A stretch of DNA of 41,212 nucleotides from Candidatus Gastranaerophilales bacterium (lineage in GTDB: Bacteria > Cyanobacteriota > Vampirovibrionia > Gastranaerophilales > Gastranaerophilaceae): positions 1-41,212 of the forward strand of contig JAFQOV010000024.1 in the NCBI GenBank assembly GCA_017402995.1. The letters run 5' to 3'. Of this stretch, positions 16,214 to 25,109 are shown piece after piece (within the stretch, counting starts at the first letter, position 1; the number at the start of each line of letters is the position of its first letter). Both the position numbers and the translations under genes were made by a program. The notes under the pieces were generated by a model that made no database searches, was not told the origin of the DNA, and worked only from the letters and a program-made list of their open reading frames with translations.

Positions 16214-17772
16214 TATTTTTTCTTGCTTTTATCTGCTAATTCGCTATCTAATCTTAAAAATACCGGTACAATTTCTTCTTTTGAAATTAATTTACCTGTT
16301 TTAATGTTTTCAATTTTAATATCATCTAATTTTGTATTGATATCATATTTTAATTGACTAGCCATTTTTGTAGCTATATTTGGACAATAAGGATAAATCA
16401 AAGAAGAAATTACGCACATAATTTCTAAAACAGTATATAAAACAACGCCACATTCAGTCATTTTTTCTTCTTTTGCTAGTGTCCAAGGAGCGTTGTCTGT
16501 AACATATTTATTTGTTTTATCAACAAGTTCGACAATTTTTTGCGCAGCTTCAGAAACTTCAAAATAATCAAAATGATGTTTTACTTCTTTAATTGCTTGA
16601 ATAGCATCATCAAACAGTGGTGATTTTTGTACAAATTCAGGTTTAATTTCGCCATCAAAATATTTAACAAGCATTGATAATGTTCTATTTAAAAGGTTAC
16701 CCATTGAATTTGCTAAATGAGCATTAACTTTTTCTTTAAAATCATCATCTGAATAGTTGCCATCTTTGCCGCAAGGTGCTGCTGTTGCCATATAATAGCG
16801 CAATGCGTCAGGCTCTTCTAAATTAAAGCTATCCATAACACTATCTGGTGAAACAACATTTCCTAATGATTTTGACATTTTTGCTTCGTCAATTGTTATC
16901 CAACCATGTGCAAGCAAATGTTTTGGTAATTCAATATCTAAAGCCATTAAAAGCGCAAGCCAATAAATTGAATGGAATTTTAAAATATCTTTTCCGATAA
17001 CTTGAACCTCTGCTGGCCAATATTTTTTGAATTTTTCTGATGGATTTTCTGTGTCATATCCTAGCGCTGTGATATAGTTTGAAAGTGCATCAATCCAAAC
17101 GTAAATTACTTGTTCAGGGTCATCTAAAACATCAATACCCCAAGAAACGTTTGTTTTCGCCCTTGAAACAGAGATATCTTCAATATTTTCTAATTGATTT
17201 AAAACTTCGTTTGCTCTAAAACTTGGAACAATAAAATCTGGGTTTTGTTTAATGTGGTCGATAATTCTTTGTTTATATTTTGTTAATTTAAAGAAATAAT
17301 TTTCTTCTGAAACTTCTTCTGGTTTTTTCTTGTGAATTAAACAACAACCTTCTTCGTCTAAATCTTTATCAGACAAAAATGCCTCGCAACCAGCACAATA
17401 TAGACCTTTATATGAATTTTTATAGATATCACCTTGTTCAATTAATTTTTTAAATATTTTTTGAACTGTTTTTTTGTGCTCTTCACTTGTTGTTCTAATT
17501 AATTGAGAATAGTTAATATCAAGGCGTTTCCACGCGTCAGCAAATTTTTGAGCATTTGTATCGCAAAGCTCTTTTGGTTCAATTCCCATAGATTGAGCTA
17601 ATTTTTGGATTTTTATACCGTGTTCATCAACGCCTGTTAACATATAAGGGTCAGATACTCTTTGCGTGAAGTGTCTATAAATTACGTTTGTTAAAATCTT
17701 TTCATATGCATGCCCAATATGAGGAGCACCATTAACGTAATCAATCGCTGTTGTAGTATAAAATTTATCCAT
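16213..17772 (-). CDS. metG: Methionyl-tRNA synthetase
   Basis: This 519-aa class I synthetase charges tRNA-Met. HIGH is at 18-21 (APHIGHAYEK) and KMSKS at 298-302. A zinc-knuckle-like insertion has C126xxC129 and C143/C144 with His147. The anticodon-binding helical domain contains NAHLANSMGNLLNRTLSM. It lacks the C-terminal tRNA-binding (Arc1p/EMAP-like) domain found in longer forms. It leads the minus-strand operon metG-ruvC-membrane protein-mtnA-membrane protein-infC. Confidence 0.95.
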   Translation of the reverse strand: MDKFYTTTAIDYVNGAPHIGHAYEKILTNVIYRHFTQRVSDPYMLTGVDEHGIKIQKLAQSMGIEPKELCDTNAQKFADAWKRLDINYSQLIRTTSEEHKKTVQKIFKKLIEQGDIYKNSYKGLYCAGCEAFLSDKDLDEEGCCLIHKKKPEEVSEENYFFKLTKYKQRIIDHIKQNPDFIVPSFRANEVLNQLENIEDISVSRAKTNVSWGIDVLDDPEQVIYVWIDALSNYITALGYDTENPSEKFKKYWPAEVQVIGKDILKFHSIYWLALLMALDIELPKHLLAHGWITIDEAKMSKSLGNVVSPDSVMDSFNLEEPDALRYYMATAAPCGKDGNYSDDDFKEKVNAHLANSMGNLLNRTLSMLVKYFDGEIKPEFVQKSPLFDDAIQAIKEVKHHFDYFEVSEAAQKIVELVDKTNKYVTDNAPWTLAKEEKMTECGVVLYTVLEIMCVISSLIYPYCPNIATKMASQLKYDINTKLDDIKIENIKTGKLISKEEIVPVFLRLDSELADKSKKK

Positions 17773-17817
17773 TTATGTCTCCATCTATTCTTTTAAAAAA
17801 TTATATCACAAAATGCT

Positions 17818-18447
17818 TTATTTATCTCCAGCGCGATAACCGTTATATGTGTATATGAACGGTAAAATCTTATCTACGGGGATTTTTTCGGCAAATTCTT
17901 TAAAACCGATTTTAATTGTAGCAACAACGTCATCAAAATTTGTGAAAGTGTCTTTGTATGTATATTTTCTATGTGGTTCATCTTTATCTTTCATTGCATT
18001 ATGCAAATTTGTAGCAACAAAAGCACCGCCAACCATAGCAGCAGCAGAACCGATAATTTTCACAGCTTTATTATTTTTTAAACTTTTATTTTTATTGCAA
18101 ACTGCTAAAAATGAGCTAACCATAAGCATCGGCGCTGTAACATTAAGCATTTGGAAACCTGCTTCTTTCCATTTTTTCTCTTTTTGCTCTTTTGTCGCAC
18201 CAATAGAACCGCCTAAAACACCACCAACGTTAGCTCCAGCTGCCATAATAATCATTCTTGAAGCTTCTTGAAAAGCAGATAAATCTTTTTTCTTGAACAT
18301 CACATTTGTTAAAGCGATTGTGCCCACCATGCCGGCAGTTGCGCCAACTAAAGCCTTAGTATTTAATTTTTTCTTAGGCTTTTGGGCACTATTTTTATAG
18401 TGATTATATGATTTAAAATTAAAATATACGTTGTTTTCTACTGACAT
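17818..18447 (-). CDS. Membrane protein, unknown function
   Basis: This 209-aa protein has a basic N-terminus, then four Gly/Ala-rich hydrophobic segments (about 33-50, 62-82, 98-116, 128-147) with short Lys-rich links and an amphipathic C-terminal part. No known family is recognised. A minus-strand -10-like TATGAT lies at 18474-18469. It is 45 bases upstream of metG, in the same direction, and divergent from the highly expressed-looking gene at 18673. Confidence 0.6.
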   Translation of the reverse strand: MSVENNVYFNFKSYNHYKNSAQKPKKKLNTKALVGATAGMVGTIALTNVMFKKKDLSAFQEASRMIIMAAGANVGGVLGGSIGATKEQKEKKWKEAGFQMLNVTAPMLMVSSFLAVCNKNKSLKNNKAVKIIGSAAAMVGGAFVATNLHNAMKDKDEPHRKYTYKDTFTNFDDVVATIKIGFKEFAEKIPVDKILPFIYTYNGYRAGDK

Positions 18448-18672
18448 GATGATCTTCGCCAGATATAATCATAGCAAAAACAAAGTTTTTTTCTAGTCTT
18501 TTTTAAAAAAATATTTTGTTAACAACCCCAAAAGCTTGTTTTAGCACGCTTTTTATTATTTTTTGTTACAAATGTTAATAAAAACAAAATAAAAAAGTCA
18601 ATTTTTTCAAAAAATTAAACTTTATAGAAGCATAGGAGAATTATTTTTAAGATACAAGGGGGGTTCATTACT
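18448..18672. promoter_or_regulatory. Divergent promoter region
   Basis: This is a 225-base, very AT-rich spacer between two divergent genes. The left gene has TATGAT (18469-18474, minus strand). A small palindrome ttgttaacaa lies near 18518. The right gene has two purine-rich ribosome-like sites: AGGAG near 18634-18638, and AAGGGGGG at 18656-18663, the latter nine bases before its ATG. Confidence 0.45.
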
Positions 18673-19860
18673 ATGACATCAGCAATTAATGCTTCTGCAT
18701 ACGATTGGGAAGCAAGAACACAAGCATACTTAGCAGGCAAAACTGGTCAATACAACAACCAAACAAGCGCATACGTCGAAGATGGTTCTGTATTTAATGG
18801 ACAAACAGGAGCAGTCAGCCAAGAAACAGGTAACACATGTACAGATGGCAAAGATGACGGTAAAATCGGTTTCTTTGGAGCTATCGGAAGCGCAATTAAA
18901 GGTATCGGCAAAGGTATCGTAAACGGCGTTAAAGGCATGTTTACTGGAAAAGACGGTAAATTCTCATTAGGTAAAACATTATTATCAATTGGTACAGTTG
19001 CTCTTTGTGTGGCTTGTCCAGCAGTTGGGGCAGTTGCCTGCGGTATCGGCGTAGTCGCTGGTGGTGCTAAAGTTATCGGTGGCGCAGTTAAAGCAGCAAA
19101 CGCAAAAACAGACGCAGAAGCAAAAGACGCTTGGGAAAATATGGGCGACGGCGCATTTACAGCAGTAGCTTCAGCATACGGGGCAAAAGCAAGCATTGGC
19201 GCAATGAAATCTGCAGCATCAGCTTCAAAAGCAGGAAGCGCTCTAAGCTCACTAGATGACACAGCTACAATTGGTCAAAAAATCTCAGCATTTGGTAAAG
19301 ACGCAGTTAATTCAACAAAATATAACTTAAGTAAAGTTAAAGCTGGCGCTACAAACAAACTGAACGTAGCAAAAGAAGTGGCAGATATCAAAAAGCTTGA
19401 AGCTAAAGTATCAAAAATTGATGGCGCAAAAAGTGCAGATGATCTGGCAATGATTAGGGAATTAGATGCAAGAAAAGCATTTATGAGTGACGAAGCAAAA
19501 GCCGCATTGAATACAATTGACGACGCAACAGCAGCAGCTTCTAAAGCAAAAACAGGCTTTGGCAAAACAGTTAAAACAAAAGCACATGACGTAGCAGCAA
19601 GTGCGAAAGAAGCAGCTAAACACCCATTTACAACGGCTAAAACCGCAGCAAGAGGTACAATCAACAAACTAAGATCAATAAGTCCTAAAAACTTAGCAAC
19701 TAAAATCAAAAACTTGCCAGCAACAACAAAAGAAATCTTGACAAAATTAAATAGCAAAGGTCATTCATATGACTCAGTAGTCCAAGAATATGGATGGGAA
19801 AGCGTAAACCAAGCATTAACAGCTTTCGCAGGTTACCAAAAAACAACAACAACGGTTTAA
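18673..19860 (+). CDS. Ala/Lys/Gly-rich protein with hydrophobic glycine-zipper core
   Basis: This 395-aa protein has no signal peptide. The N-terminus (1-60) is polar, with repeated 'AYxxGxTG'-like strings (QAYLAGKTGQY, VFNGQTGAV). Residues 65-100 are Gly/Lys-rich. Residues 102-137 form a hydrophobic Gly/Ala/Cys segment (SIGTVALCVACPAVGAV). Residues 190-345 are Ala/Lys-rich helices suited to coiled coil. The very strong SD, own terminator and codon choice suggest high expression. I recognise no family; a surface, secreted or structural protein of this lineage is a guess only. Confidence 0.65.
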   Translation: MTSAINASAYDWEARTQAYLAGKTGQYNNQTSAYVEDGSVFNGQTGAVSQETGNTCTDGKDDGKIGFFGAIGSAIKGIGKGIVNGVKGMFTGKDGKFSLGKTLLSIGTVALCVACPAVGAVACGIGVVAGGAKVIGGAVKAANAKTDAEAKDAWENMGDGAFTAVASAYGAKASIGAMKSAASASKAGSALSSLDDTATIGQKISAFGKDAVNSTKYNLSKVKAGATNKLNVAKEVADIKKLEAKVSKIDGAKSADDLAMIRELDARKAFMSDEAKAALNTIDDATAAASKAKTGFGKTVKTKAHDVAASAKEAAKHPFTTAKTAARGTINKLRSISPKNLATKIKNLPATTKEILTKLNSKGHSYDSVVQEYGWESVNQALTAFAGYQKTTTTV

Positions 19861-19879
19861 CTATACTTCCATAAACTAT

Positions 19880-19907
19880 AAAGCGGAGCAATTGCTCCGC
19901 TTTTCTT
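19880..19907 (+). terminator. Intrinsic terminator
   Basis: The 24-base palindrome 19880-19903 (arm aaagcggagcaa) is followed by a T run. It lies 19 bases past the stop at 19860 and 10 bases before the stop of the convergent gene at 19917, so it may serve both strands. Confidence 0.85.
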
Positions 19908-19916
19908 CATTTAAAA

Positions 19917-20909
19917 CTATTTTGAACGAGATAATTTAAATTCGTGATTATCCAAGATTTCTTTTTTGCTTCCTAAAATAACTTTTTCAGCTTCTTCTAA
20001 AACTTTAACAATCATATATCCATTTTCGCCATCTGAACGTGGGGTTTTGTCATTTTTAATGCAATTTAAGAAATGTTGACATTCTAATTTTAATGGCTCA
20101 ATTTCAAGATAATCAAACACTTCAATGTCATTTTGTGCATTTTTCTTATTGTCATATATTTTTAATTTGCCTTCTGCAATAGTATCGTCTAATATTGCAG
20201 TTGCTTTTTCGCCCCTAACAAGCAAAGAAACTCTTTTTTGTGGGTGAATCCAAGAATCAGAAACTTGTCCAATAACACCATCTTCAAATTCAATTGTTAG
20301 ATGAGTAATATCGCAAATATTTTCAAATTCAGAATCTACACCAACAGCATTTAAAACTCTTAAAGGTTTTTTACCTGTAACATGTGCAATCATTGAAACA
20401 TCATGCGGAGCTAAGTCCCACATAACACTTCTGTCATTTTTAAAATAGTTAATATTTAATCTGTCAGATTGAGCATATTTAATTTTACCCAAAGCGCCTT
20501 CTGCGATTAACATTTTAAGTCTATTTACAGCTGGGTGATACAATAATAAATGTCCAACCAAAAGTTTAACATTCATTTTTTCTGCTAATTCTTTTAATTC
20601 CAATGTTTCAGCAGAAGATGTTGAAATTGGTTTTTCAACATAAACATGTTTTCCAGCCAAAAGCGCTTTTTTAACCATGTTAAAATGTGTATGACTTGGA
20701 GTAATAATACAAACAGCGATAATATCAGGATTTGATAAGATTTCATTAAAATCTTGGGTGATATTAACGTCATTATATGCTTCAGATACCATTTTTAAAT
20801 TTTCAGTATCCAAATCACAAACACTATGTAAAGCGTTTAAGTTATAAAAATTTCTTACAATATTTCGACCCCATAAACCACAGCCAACAACGGCAACACA
20901 CTTTTCCAT
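19917..20909 (-). CDS. Gfo/Idh/MocA-family NAD-dependent oxidoreductase
   Basis: This 330-aa sugar dehydrogenase-type protein has an N-terminal Rossmann fold with GCGLWG (9-14) and CDLD at the end of strand 2. The EKP motif (92-94) follows SHTHFNMVKKALLAGKHVYV, and the C-terminal domain has WDLAPHDVSM. The best-known relatives act on UDP-sugars (WlbA-like 3-dehydrogenases) in surface polysaccharide synthesis. The neighbouring WecG/TagA/CpsF glycosyltransferase gene, divergent across 111 bases, supports such a role. The exact substrate is unknown. Confidence 0.82.
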   Translation of the reverse strand: MEKCVAVVGCGLWGRNIVRNFYNLNALHSVCDLDTENLKMVSEAYNDVNITQDFNEILSNPDIIAVCIITPSHTHFNMVKKALLAGKHVYVEKPISTSSAETLELKELAEKMNVKLLVGHLLLYHPAVNRLKMLIAEGALGKIKYAQSDRLNINYFKNDRSVMWDLAPHDVSMIAHVTGKKPLRVLNAVGVDSEFENICDITHLTIEFEDGVIGQVSDSWIHPQKRVSLLVRGEKATAILDDTIAEGKLKIYDNKKNAQNDIEVFDYLEIEPLKLECQHFLNCIKNDKTPRSDGENGYMIVKVLEEAEKVILGSKKEILDNHEFKLSRSK

Positions 20910-21008
20910 GTTATTTTCCTTTATACTCTTCTATGTAAATTTTAAATAATAAACAAGTGTTAGTCAAATAAAGATTGTATCAAGTTTCAAAAAACAATTT
21001 GTTTATGT

Positions 21009-21014
21009 TATGAT
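21009..21014 (+). promoter_or_regulatory. -10 box directly before the glycosyltransferase start
   Basis: TATGAT (21009-21014) is followed by only six bases and then ATG 21021, with no Shine-Dalgarno. A start of transcription at or next to the ATG (leaderless mRNA) is inferred. Confidence 0.45.
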
Positions 21015-21020
21015 TATTTT

Positions 21021-21752
21021 ATGAGTATTAGAACAACTGTCCTAAATTGCCCTGTTGACTTATGCGATAGTGCTTACGCGCTGAGCCAAGTGTTACATGC
21101 CGTTAATTCAAAACAAAATTATCATATTGTGACAATTAATCCCGAAATGATTATGAACGCACAAGAAAATGAGAATTTTTTCAAAATTTTGAATAAATCG
21201 GATTTAAATATTATTGATGGAGTCGGGGTTAAAATTGCCCTCAAATTAAAAGGAATCAACCAAGAGCAAATCAGAGGGGTTGATTTTGCAAGAAAACTTG
21301 TTGAACTTGCAAACGAAAATGATTTTAAAATTGGCTTTTTAGGCGCAAAAGAAGAAGTTATTTCAAAAGCTATTGAAAACTTTAAAAAACAATATACTAA
21401 TTTAAATGTTGTTTATTCAAGAAACGGATATTTTAATTCAGATGATGAAATAATTGAAGAAATTGTTAAAGCACAACCGCAAATTTTGCTTGTTGGGCTT
21501 GGCTCACCAAAACAAGAAGAATTGATTGTTAAATTAAAAAACAATCTTTCTGGAACTGTTTTAATTGGTGTTGGTGGTAGCTTTGATGTATTTTCGGGAA
21601 TTGTCAAAGAAGCCCCTATGATTTATCGAAAACTTGGACTTGAATGGCTTTATCGCACTGCGAGTGATCCAAAACGTTTCAAACGCATATTTCCGACTTT
21701 GCCATTATTCCTAATAAAGTGTATAATTAGTAATGTAATTAAGAAGGGTTGA
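21021..21752 (+). CDS. WecG/TagA/CpsF-family glycosyltransferase
   Basis: This 243-aa enzyme is of glycosyltransferase family 26. Motifs: TINPEMIMNAQ (active-site region), IDGVGVKIALKLKG, RGVDFARKL, FLGAKEEV, LVGLGSPKQEELI, IGVGGSFDVFSG and LGLEWLYRTASDPKRFKR. Members add ManNAc or similar sugars to GlcNAc-diphospho-undecaprenol in teichoic acid, enterobacterial common antigen or capsule synthesis. Length is typical. There is no SD; see the adjacent -10 box. The stop lies just before the transketolase start in an apparent five-gene operon that follows. Confidence 0.9.
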   Translation: MSIRTTVLNCPVDLCDSAYALSQVLHAVNSKQNYHIVTINPEMIMNAQENENFFKILNKSDLNIIDGVGVKIALKLKGINQEQIRGVDFARKLVELANENDFKIGFLGAKEEVISKAIENFKKQYTNLNVVYSRNGYFNSDDEIIEEIVKAQPQILLVGLGSPKQEELIVKLKNNLSGTVLIGVGGSFDVFSGIVKEAPMIYRKLGLEWLYRTASDPKRFKRIFPTLPLFLIKCIISNVIKKG

Positions 21753-21757
21753 GTATT

Positions 21758-22561
21758 TTGAAAACTTTTTGCAATTCAATCAGACAAGATGTCATCAAAA
21801 TGATACATAATGCAAAATCAGGACACCCTGGCGGAGCTTTTTCATGTGTTGATATCCTAGCGGTACTATACAAAAAAGTGTTAAATGTGCCTGTTGAATG
21901 GGATAGAGCGGTTGATTTTAACAAAAGAGACAGATTTATCTTATCCAAAGGACACGCTTCAACTGCACTTTATGCAACATTAGCACATTGTGGGTTTTTT
22001 TCAAAAAATCTTTTGATGGGTTTTAGAATGCTTGGCTCTAAGCTTCAAGGACACCCTAGCTCAAGAACAAAATTACCAGGGATTGAAGTTTCAACTGGTT
22101 CATTAGGTCAAGGGCTTTCAATTGGCGTTGGGCTTGCTTTAGCTTTGCGTTTAGATAAAATCAATTCAAAAGTTTGGGTTTTAATGGGCGATGGCGAAAT
22201 GCAAGAAGGAAACGTCTGGGAAGGCTTGATGAACGCTAACAATCGCCAATTGGACAATTTGGTTGTAATTATCGATAAAAATAATTTACAAATTGATGGT
22301 GCAACATCTGATGTTAAAACAATTGACCCATTAGATGACAAATTGAAAGCTTTTGGTTTTGAAGTATATTCAATTGACGGACACAATTACGAACAAATTG
22401 AAAAAACTTTATTAGAAGTTAAAAAATCTAAAAAATTATGCGCAGTAATTGCAAATACAGTTAAAGGCAAAGGTGTTTCGTTTATGGAAAACAATGCAGG
22501 CTGGCACGGCAAAGCTCCAAATGACGAACAATTACAAGCTGCATTGGAGGAATTAAAATAA
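21758..22561 (+). CDS. Transketolase, N-terminal subunit
   Basis: This 267-aa thiamine-pyrophosphate-binding half of a split transketolase works in the pentose phosphate pathway. Motifs: SGHPGG (21-26), SKGHAS (63-68), STGSLGQGLS (112-121) and the TPP motif GDGEMQEG (144-151) followed by the IIDKNN segment. I choose TTG 21758 because AAGAAGGG (21741-21748) is nine bases upstream. The TTG at 21749 directly touches that SD. Its stop overlaps the start of the C-terminal subunit gene (TAATG). Confidence 0.9.
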   Translation: MKTFCNSIRQDVIKMIHNAKSGHPGGAFSCVDILAVLYKKVLNVPVEWDRAVDFNKRDRFILSKGHASTALYATLAHCGFFSKNLLMGFRMLGSKLQGHPSSRTKLPGIEVSTGSLGQGLSIGVGLALALRLDKINSKVWVLMGDGEMQEGNVWEGLMNANNRQLDNLVVIIDKNNLQIDGATSDVKTIDPLDDKLKAFGFEVYSIDGHNYEQIEKTLLEVKKSKKLCAVIANTVKGKGVSFMENNAGWHGKAPNDEQLQAALEELK

Positions 22562-23514
22562 TGTTAAGCAAAAATCAAGAAATCAAATCTCCAAGAAATG
22601 CCTACGGCGAAACTCTAGTTAAATTGGGCGAAAAAAATCCAAATATTGTTGTTTTAGATGCAGATTTATCTTGTTCAACTCAAACCTGCAAATTTGCAAA
22701 AGCTTTTCCTGAAAGATTTTTCAACTGCGGGATTGCAGAACAAGACATGATGACAACGGCAGCTGGTCTTGCATATGGCGGAAAAACAGTATTTGCAAGC
22801 ACATTTGCAATGTTTGCAACAGCAAGATGTTTAGATCAAATTAGAAACACAATTTGCTATTCAAAACTTGATGTTAAAATTGTTGCAACCCATGGCGGTA
22901 TCACAGTTGGCGAAGACGGGGCTTCTCACCAAGCCTTAGAAGATATCTCATACATGCGCTCAATTCCAGATATGAAAGTTATTGTCCCATCAGATTGCTC
23001 AGAAGTTGAACAAGTAATTGAATATGCAGCAAATACCCCTGGACCAATGTATATCCGCATTCCAAGAACAAATTTACAATGTATTTTTGACCCTGAAGCA
23101 TATAAATTCAACCCAACAGCAGGGGTGAAAATCAGAGACGGTAAAGATTTAACAATTGTTTCAAATGGCGAAACATTAATTGAAGTATTAAACGCAGCTC
23201 AAAAACTTCATGAAATCGGCATTGAAGCAGATGTATTGCATTATCCAATTGTTAAACCTTTCTATCATACAGTTTTAAAAGAAAGCGCAAGAAAAACAAA
23301 AAAAGTTGTAATTGTCGAAAACCACAGCGTCATTGGCGGGCTTGGTTCAGCAGTTTGTGAATCATTATCACAATTTGCGCCTTCAAAAGTCTATCGCATT
23401 GGCACAAAAGACACCTTTGGTCAATCTGGCGAGCAAAGACAATTAATGGAATTTTACGGTTTGACCGATAAAAAAATATATGAAAAAATTATTAAATTCA
23501 TGGATGTTAAATAA
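22561..23514 (+). CDS. Transketolase, C-terminal subunit
   Basis: This 317-aa pyrimidine-binding plus C-terminal domain half pairs with the preceding gene. Motifs: VVLDADLSCST, FNCGIAEQDMMTTAAGLA (catalytic Glu in IAEQ), a GEDGASHQALED loop, and the C-terminal VENHSVIGGLGSAV. The ribosome site GGAGG lies inside the end of the previous gene. The stop overlaps the ftsE start (TAATG), so sugar metabolism and cell-division genes are translated in a chain. Confidence 0.9.
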   Translation: MLSKNQEIKSPRNAYGETLVKLGEKNPNIVVLDADLSCSTQTCKFAKAFPERFFNCGIAEQDMMTTAAGLAYGGKTVFASTFAMFATARCLDQIRNTICYSKLDVKIVATHGGITVGEDGASHQALEDISYMRSIPDMKVIVPSDCSEVEQVIEYAANTPGPMYIRIPRTNLQCIFDPEAYKFNPTAGVKIRDGKDLTIVSNGETLIEVLNAAQKLHEIGIEADVLHYPIVKPFYHTVLKESARKTKKVVIVENHSVIGGLGSAVCESLSQFAPSKVYRIGTKDTFGQSGEQRQLMEFYGLTDKKIYEKIIKFMDVK

Positions 23515-24188
23515 TGATTGTATTAAGAGACGTAGTAAAACAATATAAAAACAAATATGCGCTTAGAGGCGTAAATTTGCACATTCAACCAGGCGAGTTT
23601 GTCTTTTTAGTCGGCTCATCTGGCGCTGGCAAATCAACAATGATGAAGATGTTATATCTTGAAGAACGTCCAACAAGAGGCAATGTTTACGTTGCAGGGA
23701 TTGATATTGGCAACTTATCACCAAACAAAATTCCAAGCTTAAGACGTTGCATGGGCATAGTTTTCCAAGATTATAAACTTTTGCAAAACCATACAGTATA
23801 TGACAATATTGCCTATGTTATTCGAACAATGGGTATTTCATCTCGCGAAATTGAATCACGCGTAATGGGCGCATTAAAGGTTGTTGGCTTAGAGGACAAA
23901 TATAAATCACGTCCTTGCGAATTATCTGGCGGGGAACAGCAAAGGGTTTCGATTGCAAGAGCAATTGTAAACGGTCCGCCATTATTAATTGCAGACGAAC
24001 CAACAGGAAACCTTGATCCTAAAAACTCTTTGGAAGTTATGCAAATCCTAGAACAAGTCAACCAAAGAGGAATTACAATATTAGTATCAACTCATGATCA
24101 TTCAATGGTTAATTACTTTAGAAAAAGAGTAATCACTTTAGAGCATGGGCAAATAATTAAAGATGTACAAGCAGGGACATATGACTAG
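23514..24188 (+). CDS. ftsE: Cell-division ATP-binding protein FtsE
   Basis: This 224-aa ABC ATPase partners FtsX to control septal peptidoglycan hydrolases. Walker A GSSGAGKST (34-42), Q-loop FQDYKLL (84-90), signature LSGGEQQR (137-144), Walker B LLIADEP (157-163) and switch His in STHD are all intact. Length is typical of FtsE. It is directly followed by ftsX, which overlaps by eight bases. Confusion with a LolD-type ATPase is unlikely given that partner. Confidence 0.93.
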   Translation: MIVLRDVVKQYKNKYALRGVNLHIQPGEFVFLVGSSGAGKSTMMKMLYLEERPTRGNVYVAGIDIGNLSPNKIPSLRRCMGIVFQDYKLLQNHTVYDNIAYVIRTMGISSREIESRVMGALKVVGLEDKYKSRPCELSGGEQQRVSIARAIVNGPPLLIADEPTGNLDPKNSLEVMQILEQVNQRGITILVSTHDHSMVNYFRKRVITLEHGQIIKDVQAGTYD

Positions 24189-25101
24189 AAGAACAAAATC
24201 AAAAGCTCAAAACTTGAAGCAAAAAGTAAAGGCTCGCATTCCAAAAGATTGGATGTCTGAAGTCAGAATTACATATCGTATTGCAATGGAAACAATCAAA
24301 GGGATTGCGCAAGCAGGCTTGGTTAATATTGCAATCATCACAACTATTGCTGCAATTTTAACAATTTTTGGTTCAATTTTTAGAGTCACATTAGCGCTTG
24401 ATTCTTTTATTGATTCAATGGGTTCAGCACTTGAAATTAGTGCTTATTTATCGCCTGAGGCTGATGTTAACGAAACTGTTGGAAAAATCAAAGAATTAGA
24501 ACATGTTAAAAAAGTAACGTTCATCTCAAAAGACGCGTCTTGGGCGCAATTAAAAAGAGAAATTGATGTCCCAGACATTTCAAACCCTCTGCCTGATACA
24601 TTACATGTCAAATTAGATGACACAAAAAATATTTCAAAATTAATGACACAATTAAAAACAATCAAAGGCATTAACGACACAAGTTATGCAAAAGATTTGG
24701 TGCAAAAATTTGAAATGATTAACGCAATCATAAACACGGCGACCTTGATTTTTGTTGCAATTGTCTGTGTATTAACAATTGCAATCATTAACAATACAAT
24801 CGAGCTTGTAATTCAATCAAGAAAAGAAGAGATTGAAATTATGCGATTGATGGGGGTATCAAACTGGTATATTAAAACTCCATTAATCCTACAAGGTGCA
24901 ATCTATGGCTTCTTAGGTGCTTTGGTGGCAATTATCCCAATAGATATTGTTCAAAGTTATATCATAAAAATGCATGAATTTTTCATGATTACAATTGACC
25001 CATGGGCACAGTTTACAGTATTATTTAGTGTATTGACTCTTGGTGTTGCCTTTAGTTCGGTGGGTAGTTTCTTAAGTATTAAAAAGCACTTGCAGGTATA
25101 A
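24181..25101 (+). CDS. ftsX: Cell-division protein FtsX
   Basis: This is a protein of about 306 aa with four membrane helices: one near 45-70, then three after about residue 185. It has an extracytoplasmic domain with the PEADVN..VGKIKELEHVKKVTFISKD pattern (FtsX_ECD) and the C-terminal FtsX permease core (RKEEIEIMRLMGVSNWYIKTPLILQGAIYGFLGA). I take ATG 24181; an in-frame ATG at 24163 adds six residues but has no SD. AGGGA (24173-24177) lies inside ftsE, close to the start. It transmits FtsE ATP hydrolysis to periplasmic cell-wall hydrolases. Confidence 0.92.
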   Translation: MTRRTKSKAQNLKQKVKARIPKDWMSEVRITYRIAMETIKGIAQAGLVNIAIITTIAAILTIFGSIFRVTLALDSFIDSMGSALEISAYLSPEADVNETVGKIKELEHVKKVTFISKDASWAQLKREIDVPDISNPLPDTLHVKLDDTKNISKLMTQLKTIKGINDTSYAKDLVQKFEMINAIINTATLIFVAIVCVLTIAIINNTIELVIQSRKEEIEIMRLMGVSNWYIKTPLILQGAIYGFLGALVAIIPIDIVQSYIIKMHEFFMITIDPWAQFTVLFSVLTLGVAFSSVGSFLSIKKHLQV

Positions 25102-25109
25102 ACACACAA

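Noticed and set aside
21749-22561. TTG 21749 as transketolase start
   Set aside because: It touches the SD sequence; the TTG at 21758 has normal spacing.
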